The notes below the pieces were generated by a model, which was not told where the DNA came from, made no database searches, and saw only the letters and a program-made list of their open reading frames with translations. A stretch of DNA of 9,230 bases from CAZBGL01 sp964491375 (GTDB lineage Bacteria > Desulfobacterota > Deferrisomatia > Deferrisomatales > Deferrisomataceae). The stretch is from the NCBI GenBank assembly GCA_964491375.1, contig CAZBGL010000214.1, positions 1-9,230 of the forward strand, in the 5' to 3' direction. A program made the position numbers and the translations under genes. This document shows, in pieces, positions 1 through 7,000 of this stretch; the stretch's first letter is position 1; every line of letters starts with the position of its first letter.

Positions 1-100
1 GAACGCCCTGGATGCACAGATCACCCTTCGGTTGGTCGACGCCCGGATCGAGCACGTCACGGTGGATGGGGTCTCCTGGCCTCGGGAAGAAACCCGGTAA
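1..100 (+). CDS. 3' end of an unidentified gene (partial, 5' cut by window edge)
   Basis: In the frame starting at base 2, 32 sense codons run without interruption to a TAA stop at 98-100. The peptide ends in VDARIEHVTVDGVSWPREE followed by TR. About 25 of the 32 codons end in G or C, matching the genes downstream, and the alternating hydrophobic/polar pattern looks like a closing beta-strand segment rather than the Arg/Pro-rich text seen in non-coding frames here. I do not recognise the family; an extracytoplasmic or beta-rich protein is only a guess. It is read in the same direction as the next gene but lies about 400 bases from it, so a shared operon is doubtful. Confidence 0.55.
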   Translation, partial: NALDAQITLRLVDARIEHVTVDGVSWPREETR

Positions 101-509
101 CCCAGGCCAACGGCGGCCGAGGGCGGAAAGGGCGTCCCTCCCGTGGCCCGGGCTGGGGCACCGGAAACGGCCCCCGCCCTCCGGCCGCCGTTTTGGCTTC
201 CTTCCCCTCCCCGAGCAGAGAGGAACCGCGTTCATGCCCGCTTCGGGGCCAACGCGTTCCTTTCGCCGCGCCGAGTCCCTCGATCGAGCCCGGGCCGGGA
301 GGCCGTCACGCGATCCCGTTCGACGCCCTTGCAGGCCGGGGCCGACTGGCGTACGGTTCCCCATCTTGTGCCCGATTTCACGGCCCGCCTGCGGAGGAAC
401 GGTTGCACCCTCCTTTCGCAAAGGGCCCGCGCACGCCGGAGGGCGCCGCCCCCGCGCCCCCCACGGGATTGTGCGGCGGCGGCACCTTTCGGGAAACGAT
501 GGGATCGTC
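101..509. other. intergenic region, about 409 bases, no supported gene
   Basis: All frames through this stretch give Arg/Pro/Ala-rich text with no recognisable domain. An open frame does run from base 12 into the membrane protein gene, but it is open only because stop codons are rare at this base composition. I see one weak terminator-like hairpin (165-193), a short hairpin at 412-424 (CCTTT, CGC, AAAGG) and no convincing sigma70 or sigma54 promoter. A promoter for the membrane protein gene should lie here but cannot be placed by eye. Confidence 0.5.
165..194 (+). terminator. possible intrinsic terminator after the upstream gene
   Basis: AAACGGC (165-171) and GCCGTTT (187-193) are exact inverted complements around a 15-base GC-rich loop, and the 3' arm ends in TTTT. 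It lies 65 bases after the TAA of the partial upstream gene, a reasonable distance for a terminator. The U-tract is only four long and the loop is large. Competing GGCC/GGCC pairing inside the loop is possible, so this is a weak call. Confidence 0.3.
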
Positions 510-1835
510 ATGGAGCACCACGGGTCCGAAACCCTGAGCTACCGGGGCATCTTCGTCTTCTGGGCGCCCCTGGCGGCCACGTGGCTCATGATGAGCCTGG
601 AAGGACCGTTCCTCGCCGCGGTGGTGGCCCGGTTGCCCGAGCCCAAACTCAACCTGGCCGCCTTCGGGGTGGCCTTTTCCGTGGCCCTGGTCCTCGAGGC
701 CCCGGTGATCATGCTCATGGCCGCCACCACAGCCCTGGTGCGCGACGCCGGATCCTACCGGCGGGTGCGCCGGTTCTCGTACGGCCTCAGCGTCGCCGTG
801 TCCGTGCTGATGGTGGCGGCCCTCATCCCCCCGGCGTTCCGATGGATCGCCCGCGGCGCCCTTTCCTTGCCCCCCGAGGTGGCCAAACTCACCCACGGCG
901 CCCTGGTGCTGCTCCTTCCCTGGCCGGGCGTGATCGGGTACCGGCGCTTCTACCAGGGAGTGCTCATCCGCCGGCATCGGACCCGGCACGTGGGCTACGG
1001 AACGGCCGTGAGGCTGGCCGGCATGGCCGCCTCGGCCGCTGCCCTGGTTCCCACGGGCTGGCCCGGGGCGTGGGTGGGGGCGGGCGCGCTCTCGAGCGGG
1101 GTGGTGGCCGAGGCCGTGGCCGTGCGCTGGATGGCTCGCGGGAGCGTCCGGGAGGTCCGGAACACCCCGGCCGGCGCGGACCGGCTGCCGGGTTACCGGG
1201 AAATCGCCGCGTTCTACGCCCCTCTTGCCCTGAGCTCGTTGCTGCTCCTGGCGGTGCACCCCACGATCACGTTTTTCCTCGCCCGGGCCCGCGCCCCGGT
1301 GGAGTCGCTGGCCGTCTTCCCGGTGGTGCGCGGGCTGGTCTTCCTGTTCAGCTGCCTCGGGCTCTCCTACCAGGAAGTGGGCATTGCGTTGTTGGGGGAT
1401 CAGGGTGAGGGGTTCCGGCCCCTGGCGCGGTTCGCCGCCGTGCTCGCGGGGATCACGTCGACAGCGCTCGCCCTGGTCGCGTTCACCCCTTTGTGCGACG
1501 TGTGGTTCCGCACGGTTTCCGGCCTGTCGCCGGAGCTGGCCCGGTTCGCCCGGCTCCCCGCGCGGATCCTCGCCGTGGTGCCCGCGCTCACGGTGGGGCT
1601 CTCCTTCCTGCGCGCGCTGTTCATGCGGGCCGGCATGACCCGCCCCATCATTGCGGCCACGGCGGCCGACGTCCTCACGCTGGCCGCCTGCCTGGCCCTC
1701 GGGATCGGCCCGGCCGGATGGATCGGGGCCGTGGCCGGCGCGGCCGCCCTCGACGCCGGGCGGGCGGTCTCGTTCGCTTGCCTGACCGCCTCGGCGTGGC
1801 GCCGTCTCCGGAGCTCGTGGGGACCGGCTCGGTGA
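510..1835 (+). CDS. MATE/ANKH-like multi-pass membrane transporter (MOP-type fold)
   Basis: This 441-residue protein is mostly hydrophobic, with about 12 predicted membrane helices. Two halves begin similarly: FWAPLAATW near residue 17 and FYAPLALSS near residue 235. That is the pseudo-twofold layout of MATE and related MOP-superfamily carriers. Features such as the W/Y-x-P-L start of each half, HPTITFFLAR in the second half and a late ARLPARIL segment also recall the ANKH (progressive ankylosis) branch; that comparison is from memory. Such proteins export small molecules or organic anions at the inner membrane; the substrate here is unknown. ATG 510 was chosen because the membrane-protein sequence begins there and GGGA sits five bases upstream. 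An in-frame GTG at 471 would add only a basic, low-complexity tail. It lies 117 bases before the bacteriohemerythrin gene and may be a separate transcript. A flippase-like MOP protein is the main alternative. Confidence 0.75.
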   Translation: MEHHGSETLSYRGIFVFWAPLAATWLMMSLEGPFLAAVVARLPEPKLNLAAFGVAFSVALVLEAPVIMLMAATTALVRDAGSYRRVRRFSYGLSVAVSVLMVAALIPPAFRWIARGALSLPPEVAKLTHGALVLLLPWPGVIGYRRFYQGVLIRRHRTRHVGYGTAVRLAGMAASAAALVPTGWPGAWVGAGALSSGVVAEAVAVRWMARGSVREVRNTPAGADRLPGYREIAAFYAPLALSSLLLLAVHPTITFFLARARAPVESLAVFPVVRGLVFLFSCLGLSYQEVGIALLGDQGEGFRPLARFAAVLAGITSTALALVAFTPLCDVWFRTVSGLSPELARFARLPARILAVVPALTVGLSFLRALFMRAGMTRPIIAATAADVLTLAACLALGIGPAGWIGAVAGAAALDAGRAVSFACLTASAWRRLRSSWGPAR

Positions 1836-1854
1836 TTTCCCGCCTTCCCCCGCG

Positions 1855-1883
1855 TTGCGCCCCTCGGAGAACCCTGATAAAAA
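1855..1883 (+). promoter_or_regulatory. weak candidate sigma70-type promoter before bacteriohemerythrin
   Basis: TTGCGC (1855-1860) and TAAAAA (1878-1883) are 17 bases apart and match three and four of the six consensus positions. The -10 candidate sits in GATAAAAAAGG, the only strikingly AT-rich patch in this part of the window. A start about seven bases downstream would place the 5' end of the RNA at about 1890, where the inverted-repeat cluster begins. The base match is modest, so position and composition carry the call. Confidence 0.3.
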
Positions 1884-1889
1884 AGGATT

Positions 1890-1931
1890 TGGGACTGGGA
1901 AACATCCCGATTTCTCGTAGCTACGGTCCCA
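1890..1931 (+). other. inverted-repeat cluster, possible structured 5' leader of the bacteriohemerythrin operon
   Basis: TGGGAC (1890-1895) pairs exactly with GTCCCA (1926-1931). Enclosed between them are GGGA-AACA-TCCC (1897-1908) and the perfect 10-base palindrome CGTAGCTACG (1916-1925). Together they can be drawn as a small three-way junction. An alternative pairing exists: CTGGGA (1895-1900) with TCCCAG (1927-1932), which excludes the outer stem and the first hairpin, so two states are possible. It ends ten bases before the ribosome binding site at 1941-1947. I compared it from memory with GEMM cyclic-dinucleotide, TPP, fluoride, preQ1, ykkC and mini-ykkC motifs and it fits none. The palindrome could instead be a protein operator. 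Confidence 0.35.
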
Positions 1932-1940
1932 GGGGGCCGG

Positions 1941-1947
1941 GGGAGGT
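1941..1947 (+). promoter_or_regulatory. ribosome binding site of bacteriohemerythrin
   Basis: GGGAGGT, within a longer purine/G run, lies five bases before ATG 1953. It is a strong Shine-Dalgarno match and fixes the start of the hemerythrin gene. Confidence 0.8.
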
Positions 1948-1952
1948 GGATC

Positions 1953-2372
1953 ATGTTCGTGCAGTGGAACCGGACGTTGGCAATCGGTGTTCCCAAAGTG
2001 GACAACGAGCACAAGCACCTTGTGGACGTCCTGAATGCGTTTTACCGGGCATTCCAGGCCGGCGTGGCCCGAGAAAAAGTGTTTGCCGTTCTCAACATGC
2101 TCCTCCGGTACGCGGAGATCCATTTCCGCAACGAGGAGGCCCTGATGGAAGCCGCAAACTACCCCGAGCTCCAGGAACACCGGAAGGAGCACGAACGTTT
2201 GATCGAAGAGGTGTTTGACCTGAATGCCCGCTGCGAAGTGGGGAAGACCGAGATCACGTTTGAAACGATGGAGTTCCTGAAGCACTGGCTCCTGGACCAC
2301 ATCCTTGCCGAGGACAAGAAACTCCGGGACTACTTCGAGCAGAGGGGCATACCGCCCGGATGGGAGTCATGA
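1953..2372 (+). CDS. bacteriohemerythrin (stand-alone single-domain)
   Basis: This 139-residue protein is a four-helix-bundle hemerythrin that binds O2 at a carboxylate-bridged di-iron centre in the cytoplasm. All seven expected iron ligands are visible: H20 (in DNEH), H57 (EIHF) with E61, H76 and H80 (EHRKEH), H116 and D121 (LLDHILAED). The N-terminal W-N-x-x-L-x-I-G-V-x-x-V-D signature is intact, and the length is normal for single-domain bacterial hemerythrins. There is no signal peptide and no fused sensor or methyl-accepting domain. Family roles include O2 delivery, O2 or NO scavenging and iron or redox sensing; which applies cannot be read from the sequence. A strong Shine-Dalgarno site supports ATG 1953. 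It leads an apparent three-gene operon, its stop overlapping the start of the hydrolase gene. Base use matches the neighbours except for slightly more A/T-ending codons. Confidence 0.95.
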   Translation: MFVQWNRTLAIGVPKVDNEHKHLVDVLNAFYRAFQAGVAREKVFAVLNMLLRYAEIHFRNEEALMEAANYPELQEHRKEHERLIEEVFDLNARCEVGKTEITFETMEFLKHWLLDHILAEDKKLRDYFEQRGIPPGWES

Positions 2373-3259
2373 TCCGCACCGGCGTGCTCGATGTGCACAC
2401 GCACATCTGCCCCCCGGAGATCCGGCGCAACCGGCATGCTTTCTTTCGGGGCGAAGAGGACTTCCGGCTCATCTACGCGGATCCCAGGGCGAGGCTGGTG
2501 GGCGCGTCCGGGCTCGTGGACTACCTGGACCGGGAGGGAATCCGCACGGCGTGCGCGTTCGGGTTCCCCTGGAGCGACGACGGGCACACCCGGCTGTGCA
2601 ACGACTACGTGATGGAGGCCGCCCGCCGGTATCCCGGCCGGATCGTGCCCCTTGCCTGCGTGAACCCCCTGCGGGGCCGGGCGGCCGCGCGGGAGGCGGA
2701 GCGGTGCCTGGCCTCCGGGGCCCGGGGGCTCGGAGAGATCGCCACGTACCGGGCCGGCCTGGGAGAGGACGTGCGCGCCGCCCTGGCTCCCCTCGCCGAG
2801 CTGTGCCGCGAGGCCGAGGTGCCCCTGCTCCTCCATACCAACGAGCCGGTGGGACACGCCTATCCCGGCAAGAGCCGGATGGAGCCGGGCGATCTCTACG
2901 CCCTGATCCGGGCCCATCCCCACACCCGGTGGATCCTGGCCCACTGGGGCGGAGGGCTCTTCGTGTACCACCTGCTCAGGCGCGAGGCGCCGGAGGTCCT
3001 CCGGAACGTGTGGTACGACACCGCGGCCGGGCCGTACTTGTACCGGCCCGAGGTGTACCGGCACTTCGTCGGTATCGCCGGGGCGGAACGGCTCCTGTTC
3101 GGAAGCGACTATCCCCTGCTGGGGATCTCCCGGTACCTGGCGGACATGAACGAGGCGGGGCTCGAGCCCGACCAGATCGAGGCCGTGTTGGGCGGGAACG
3201 CCCGCCGCCTGTTCGGGCTGGAGGAGGATATCCCGTGCACCGGGCCGGCGCGTTCGTGA
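2369..3259 (+). CDS. amidohydrolase-family metal-dependent hydrolase (Amidohydro_2 type)
   Basis: This 296-residue protein has a TIM-barrel amidohydrolase pattern. D8-x-H10-T-H12 on the first strand, E123 in GEIATY, H156 in LLLHTNEP, H192 in ILAHWGGG and D247 in FGSDYP are the expected metal or catalytic residues. N277 in GGNARRLFG is the typical closing motif. The family includes ACMSD-like decarboxylases and assorted hydrolases acting on cyclic or carboxylated small molecules; the substrate is not predictable here. It should be cytoplasmic. ATG 2369 forms an ATGA overlap with the hemerythrin stop, pointing to translational coupling. An in-frame ATG at 2360 would add three residues and overlap by 13 bases. 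Neither start has ideal Shine-Dalgarno spacing: GGGAG ends two bases before 2369 and AGAGGGG lies 12 bases before 2360. Its 3' end overlaps the next gene by 25 bases. Confidence 0.87.
   Translation: MIRTGVLDVHTHICPPEIRRNRHAFFRGEEDFRLIYADPRARLVGASGLVDYLDREGIRTACAFGFPWSDDGHTRLCNDYVMEAARRYPGRIVPLACVNPLRGRAAAREAERCLASGARGLGEIATYRAGLGEDVRAALAPLAELCREAEVPLLLHTNEPVGHAYPGKSRMEPGDLYALIRAHPHTRWILAHWGGGLFVYHLLRREAPEVLRNVWYDTAAGPYLYRPEVYRHFVGIAGAERLLFGSDYPLLGISRYLADMNEAGLEPDQIEAVLGGNARRLFGLEEDIPCTGPARS
3223..3227 (+). promoter_or_regulatory. ribosome binding site deciding the GTG 3235 start
   Basis: GGAGG, in the context GAGGAGGATATCCC, is seven bases upstream of GTG 3235 and lies inside the end of the hydrolase gene. 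It selects this GTG, which is directly followed by a signal peptide, over the much longer upstream open frame. Confidence 0.75.
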
Positions 3260-3954
3260 TCGCGGCGCTCCTCCTGGGGCGCCCGGCCTTGGGCAGCCTG
3301 GATGACGTGGTGCCCAGGGTGGTGGAGGCCTACGGAGGCCCGGCCGCTGTCGAGAAGTACGCCGCGTACCGGGTGCTCGCCCGGGTCCAGGCCCTCCTGC
3401 GGGGGACCCGGGGCAAGGTGGTGCGCGAGTTCAGGGCCCCGGACCAACTCCGGGTGGAGATCACCTACCCCGGGACCACCGAGGTGCGGATCCTGAACGG
3501 CCCCAGGGGCTGGCGGGGCGACGCGGGCGTGCTCCGGCGGGTGACCGGGCTTCCCCGGCTGGCCATGGAGTACCAGATCCTGAGGTCGGCCGTGCCCTGG
3601 GTGTTCACCCGGTACCGGGAACTCCTCGAGGACCGGGGGTGGCGCCGGAGCGGTGGACGGTCGTGGCGGCTCGTGGGGCTCCCGTGGTCCATGTCGCTGG
3701 ACCTCACGTACTGGGTGGACGGGGAGACCCTTCTCGTTCTGCGGGTGGAGGGCCTCTTGAGGGCCACGGGGCGGACCTCGGTGTTCGCTACCCAGTACGC
3801 GGACTTCCGCCCCGTGGATGGGGTCATGTTCCCCTTTCTGGAGCAGAACTACGCCAGCGGGAGACGGACCGGGGCCACCACGGTCACCTCCGTGGCCTTC
3901 CATCCCCCCGATCTCGGCCCCTTCGACCCGACGCGCACGGAACCCGAGCCCTGA
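3235..3954 (+). CDS. exported LolA-like (outer-membrane lipoprotein-sorting-like) protein
   Basis: This 239-residue protein starts at GTG. It has a short signal peptide: basic MHR, hydrophobic residues 6-14, and a likely cleavage after ALG at 18-20. There is no lipobox Cys, so it is probably soluble in the periplasm. The mature part reads as an 11-strand LolA/RseB-like half-barrel: REFRAPDQLRVEITYP at 65-79, a WRGD segment near 93, YWVDGETLLVLRVEG near 159-173 and YADFRPVDGVMFPF near 188-201. The last pattern is typical of proteins annotated as outer-membrane lipoprotein-sorting proteins. LolA itself chaperones lipoproteins from the inner to the outer membrane; this looks like a remote relative, with unknown ligand. 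It overlaps the hydrolase gene by 25 bases and is the last gene of the operon. The open frame extends upstream to 2305, but that part is an out-of-frame shadow of the hydrolase gene. Confidence 0.75.
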   Translation: MHRAGAFVIAALLLGRPALGSLDDVVPRVVEAYGGPAAVEKYAAYRVLARVQALLRGTRGKVVREFRAPDQLRVEITYPGTTEVRILNGPRGWRGDAGVLRRVTGLPRLAMEYQILRSAVPWVFTRYRELLEDRGWRRSGGRSWRLVGLPWSMSLDLTYWVDGETLLVLRVEGLLRATGRTSVFATQYADFRPVDGVMFPFLEQNYASGRRTGATTVTSVAFHPPDLGPFDPTRTEPEP

Positions 3955-4024
3955 CCCGTGGGGCGCCCAGGCCCGGTGTTCCCGTTGCCGGCAGAAAGCG
4001 CTCCCGCCCCCGGCGCGTACTGTT

Positions 4025-4043
4025 CGGTTCCCGCACGGCACCG
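4025..4043. terminator. possible hairpin at the convergent junction
   Basis: CGGTTCC (4025-4031) and GGCACCG (4037-4043) form a seven-pair stem with one mismatch around a five-base loop. The stem lies in the 104-base gap (3955-4058) between the end of the LolA-like gene and the end of the YhaN gene on the other strand. Neither flank has a U-tract. It could stop transcription from both sides or be chance in GC-rich DNA. A second weaker pairing, GCCGG (3987-3991) with CCGGC (4010-4014), spans 18 bases. Nothing else is seen in the gap. Confidence 0.25.
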
Positions 4044-4058
4044 GCCCTCTTCCGCCCC

Positions 4059-7000
4059 CTACGGGGCTTGCAGGTTCCTCACCTCCAGGCCGGGGCAGAC
4101 GCTGCGGAACCGGCCCACGGTCTCGGGGTGGCAGGTGAAGTACAGGATCTGGGCCTCCTGGGCGAGCTCGGCGATGGCCTCGCACGCGGCCAAGGCCCGG
4201 TCGGGGTCGAAGTTCACGAGGATGTCGTCGAACACCAGGGGAAGGGGCTCGGTGCCCCGCAGGAACCGGCGCACGAACCCGAACCGGATCGAGAGGTAGA
4301 GCTGCTCGGCCGTGCCCCGGCTGAGCTGCCCGGGCGCGAGCTCGGAGCGGTCGGCCGCGACCACCCGCAAGGCCCCCTTCTCACCTAGGGGCGACCGGAT
4401 CCCCACGTAGCGGCCGGAGGTCAGGCGGGAAAAGGTCTTCTCGGCCTCCCTCAGCACCTCGGGCCGGTGGGTCTCCTCGTACTTCTCCCGGGCCTTCTCG
4501 AGGACGAACAGGGCCAGCCGCAGCCGCGCCCACTGCCGGGCCCGCTCCTGCAGGGCCCCGGTCTCGGCCGCGAGCCGGAGCCGGAGGGCCGAGATCTCCT
4601 CCCTCTTCTCCAGGTCCTCCAGCTCGCGCCGCTTGGCTCCCAGTTGCTGGTGAAGCTCGCCGATCCGGTGGTCCAGGGCTTCCAGGGCCCGGGCCAGATC
4701 GGCCTCCTCGCGGCGATAGTCCTCTGCCGTCCGCTCCCGGTAGGCCCGCTCCAGCACGTCGAGTGCCCCCTCCCCCAGCCGGCTCGCCAGCGCGGCCTCC
4801 CGGGTCCGCACCTCTCGCTCGAGCTCGGTCCTGCGGCGGAACGCCTCGGCCTTGCGGCGGAACTCGTCCTCGTCGCGCGCCCCGGCCTTCCGGAGCAGTG
4901 TCGCGATCTCGGAGCGGTTCTCCCGCAGCGGCCCCTCCAGGGCCCCGAGCTCACCCTCCAGGTCGCCGATCCGGGCCCGCAAGACCTCGGCCCTCTGGTA
5001 GGTCCCCTGGGCGTGCTCCAGGTCGCGGGCCAGCGAAGCCACCGCGGAGGGCACCTGCGCCAGGCCACAGCCCGGCCTGCCCAGCCGCTTCAGAACCCCG
5101 TTCACCCGCTCGAGGAACTCGGCGGCCCGGGCCCGGCGCTCTTCCCGGAGCGCCCGGGTCTCGTCGATGCGGTCGAGGATCTCCCGGCACGCCTCGATAC
5201 GGCGGAGCACGTCGTCGGCCGCGTCCACGGCGAGGCCCTCGGGCAGGTCTTGCTCCCGGACCCAGGCGGCCCACGCTTCCTGGGCGCGTTCCAGGGCCTG
5301 GTGCGCCTCGCGGAGCCGCCCCTCCACCTCCTCCAGGGCCTCCTCGGCGCGCTCCCGGTCCCGGCGGGCCTCCTCGGCGCGCTCCCGGGCGGCCTGTTTC
5401 TGGCGTCCGAGCTCCTTGGCCCGCTCCGCCTCGGCGACAAGTTCGCTGACCGCGGCCAGGAACCCCTCGCGCTCCACCGGCGGCCGTCCCAGGTTCTTCA
5501 GGAACGCGTTGAGCTCGGCCACCTCGGCGTCCAGCGTCTCCTCCATGTTCCGGATCCGGGCCTCGAGGCTCCGGATCGCACGCACCCTCTCCCGTGCCGT
5601 CTCCAGCCGGCGGAGCACGTCCACGGCCAGGTCGGGCGACAGGGAGGGGTCGAACCCGTTCCGGGCGAGCCACCCGGCCCACTCCCGGCGGGCCGTCCCC
5701 AGGGCCTGCACCGCCCCGGCCCGGGCCCGTTCGGCCGCCTCGAGCCTCTTCTGGGCCTCGGCCACCTCGGCCCGGGCCTCTTCCACCGCCCGGATCCGCA
5801 TCCGGCGCTCCTGGAGCCGCTCGGCCCAGGCGTCGAGCTGAGCCTCCAGGGCCTCGAGCGCCTCGTCCGTGACCGGCCCAGAGAGCCCGCAGGCCTCGCC
5901 CAGCGCGGCCAGGTCCTCCCGGGACGCGCGAAGACGGCCCCGCAGCTCGTCCAGATCGGCCCGCAACCGGTCGTGCTTCTTCCGCAGCGCCTGCGCCGCG
6001 GCCGCCGCGCGGGCGTACCGGCGCCGCGCAAACCCGTACCCGGCGGCACCGCCGGCCGCCAGCACGGCCAGGACGCCCCCCAGCGCCGCGTTCCCAGAGG
6101 CGAGCGCCCAACCGGCCAGGGCCGCCGCGCTGGCGACGACCAGACCCCACGCCCATCCGGGGGGGCCAGCCCGGTCCCGGGCGGCCAGCGACTCCTCCAG
6201 GTCGGCCAGGCGTTGGTCTCCGGCCCGGAGCTCGGCCTCCACTCGGAGCACGGTGCCGTGCAGCGCCCTGAGCCGGCGCGCCCGGGTCCGGCGTTGCCGG
6301 AGATCCTCTTCGTCCCGGACCGGCGGCGAGGGGAGCTCGGCCAGCCGCTCCTCGGCCCGGGAGGCCTTGGCCCGGGCCTCCTCGAGCCGATCCCGGGCCT
6401 GGCGCTCGGCCAGTTCCGCGCGCGCGACCTCCTCTTCGGCCCGGGCCAGGCGATCCTGGGCTTGACGCACCGCCTCCCGCAGGGTGACCGCGCCGGAAAA
6501 CCCCTCGATCCGCTCCTCGGGCCAATCCAGGTCCACCTCCCGGAGGAACCGGGCCAGGTCGTCCCGCTCCCGCCGCAGATCCTCCCTGCGCAGGGGAAGG
6601 TCGCGCAGCGCCGCGGCCACGTACTGTTGTTTGCCGTGAAGGGCCTGGATCCTCCGCTCGTCGAGGCCGGAGGGGGGCTCCGGAAGCTCCCGGCACGCCT
6701 CTTCCCGCTCCCGTTCGACCGCGAGGGCCCGGGCCAGCGCCTTTTCGGCGGCCTCCCGCTCCCGTCGAAGGGCCTCCACGCGCTCCCGGCACTCCCGCAC
6801 GGCGCGTCGAAGCGCCTCCAGGGTCTCCCGCGCCTGGCGCGAAAGATCCAGTCGGCGCAGCCGCTCCGGATCGGCCCACCCCGGACCGAGCTCCCGGGCC
6901 TGGGAGTCCAGCCGCCGCTCCAGGCCCTGGATCTCGCGCTCCAGAGACCGGACCTGATCCAGGGACTCCTCGAACCCGCTCAGGCCCCGCTCGAGCTCCC

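Noticed and set aside
329..357. Promoter-like pair TTGCAG and TACGGT with 17-base spacing
   Set aside because: Each box matches only three of six consensus positions in GC-rich DNA, which is expected by chance.
12..509. N-terminal extension of the membrane protein gene
   Set aside because: This part is Arg/Pro-rich and crosses the end of another gene. The hydrophobic transporter sequence begins only after ATG 510.
1884..1935. GEMM-type cyclic-dinucleotide riboswitch
   Set aside because: The AAAAAAGG start and ACGGT near the end are suggestive, but the conserved GGCAAACC and GACGCAAAGCC segments are absent.
378..2300. 640-residue minus-strand open frame spanning the membrane protein and hemerythrin genes
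   Set aside because: It is antisense to two well-supported genes and reads as His/Gly/Arg/Pro-rich text without any family signature.
2305..3234. Upstream extension of the LolA-like gene
   Set aside because: It is an out-of-frame reading of the amidohydrolase gene. The GGAGG site and signal peptide place the true start at GTG 3235.
5500..6200. Rad50/SbcC-type zinc hook (CxxC) in the middle of the coiled coil
   Set aside because: No CxxC occurs anywhere in the ATPase. Its few cysteines are scattered singly, and the centre is hydrophobic instead.
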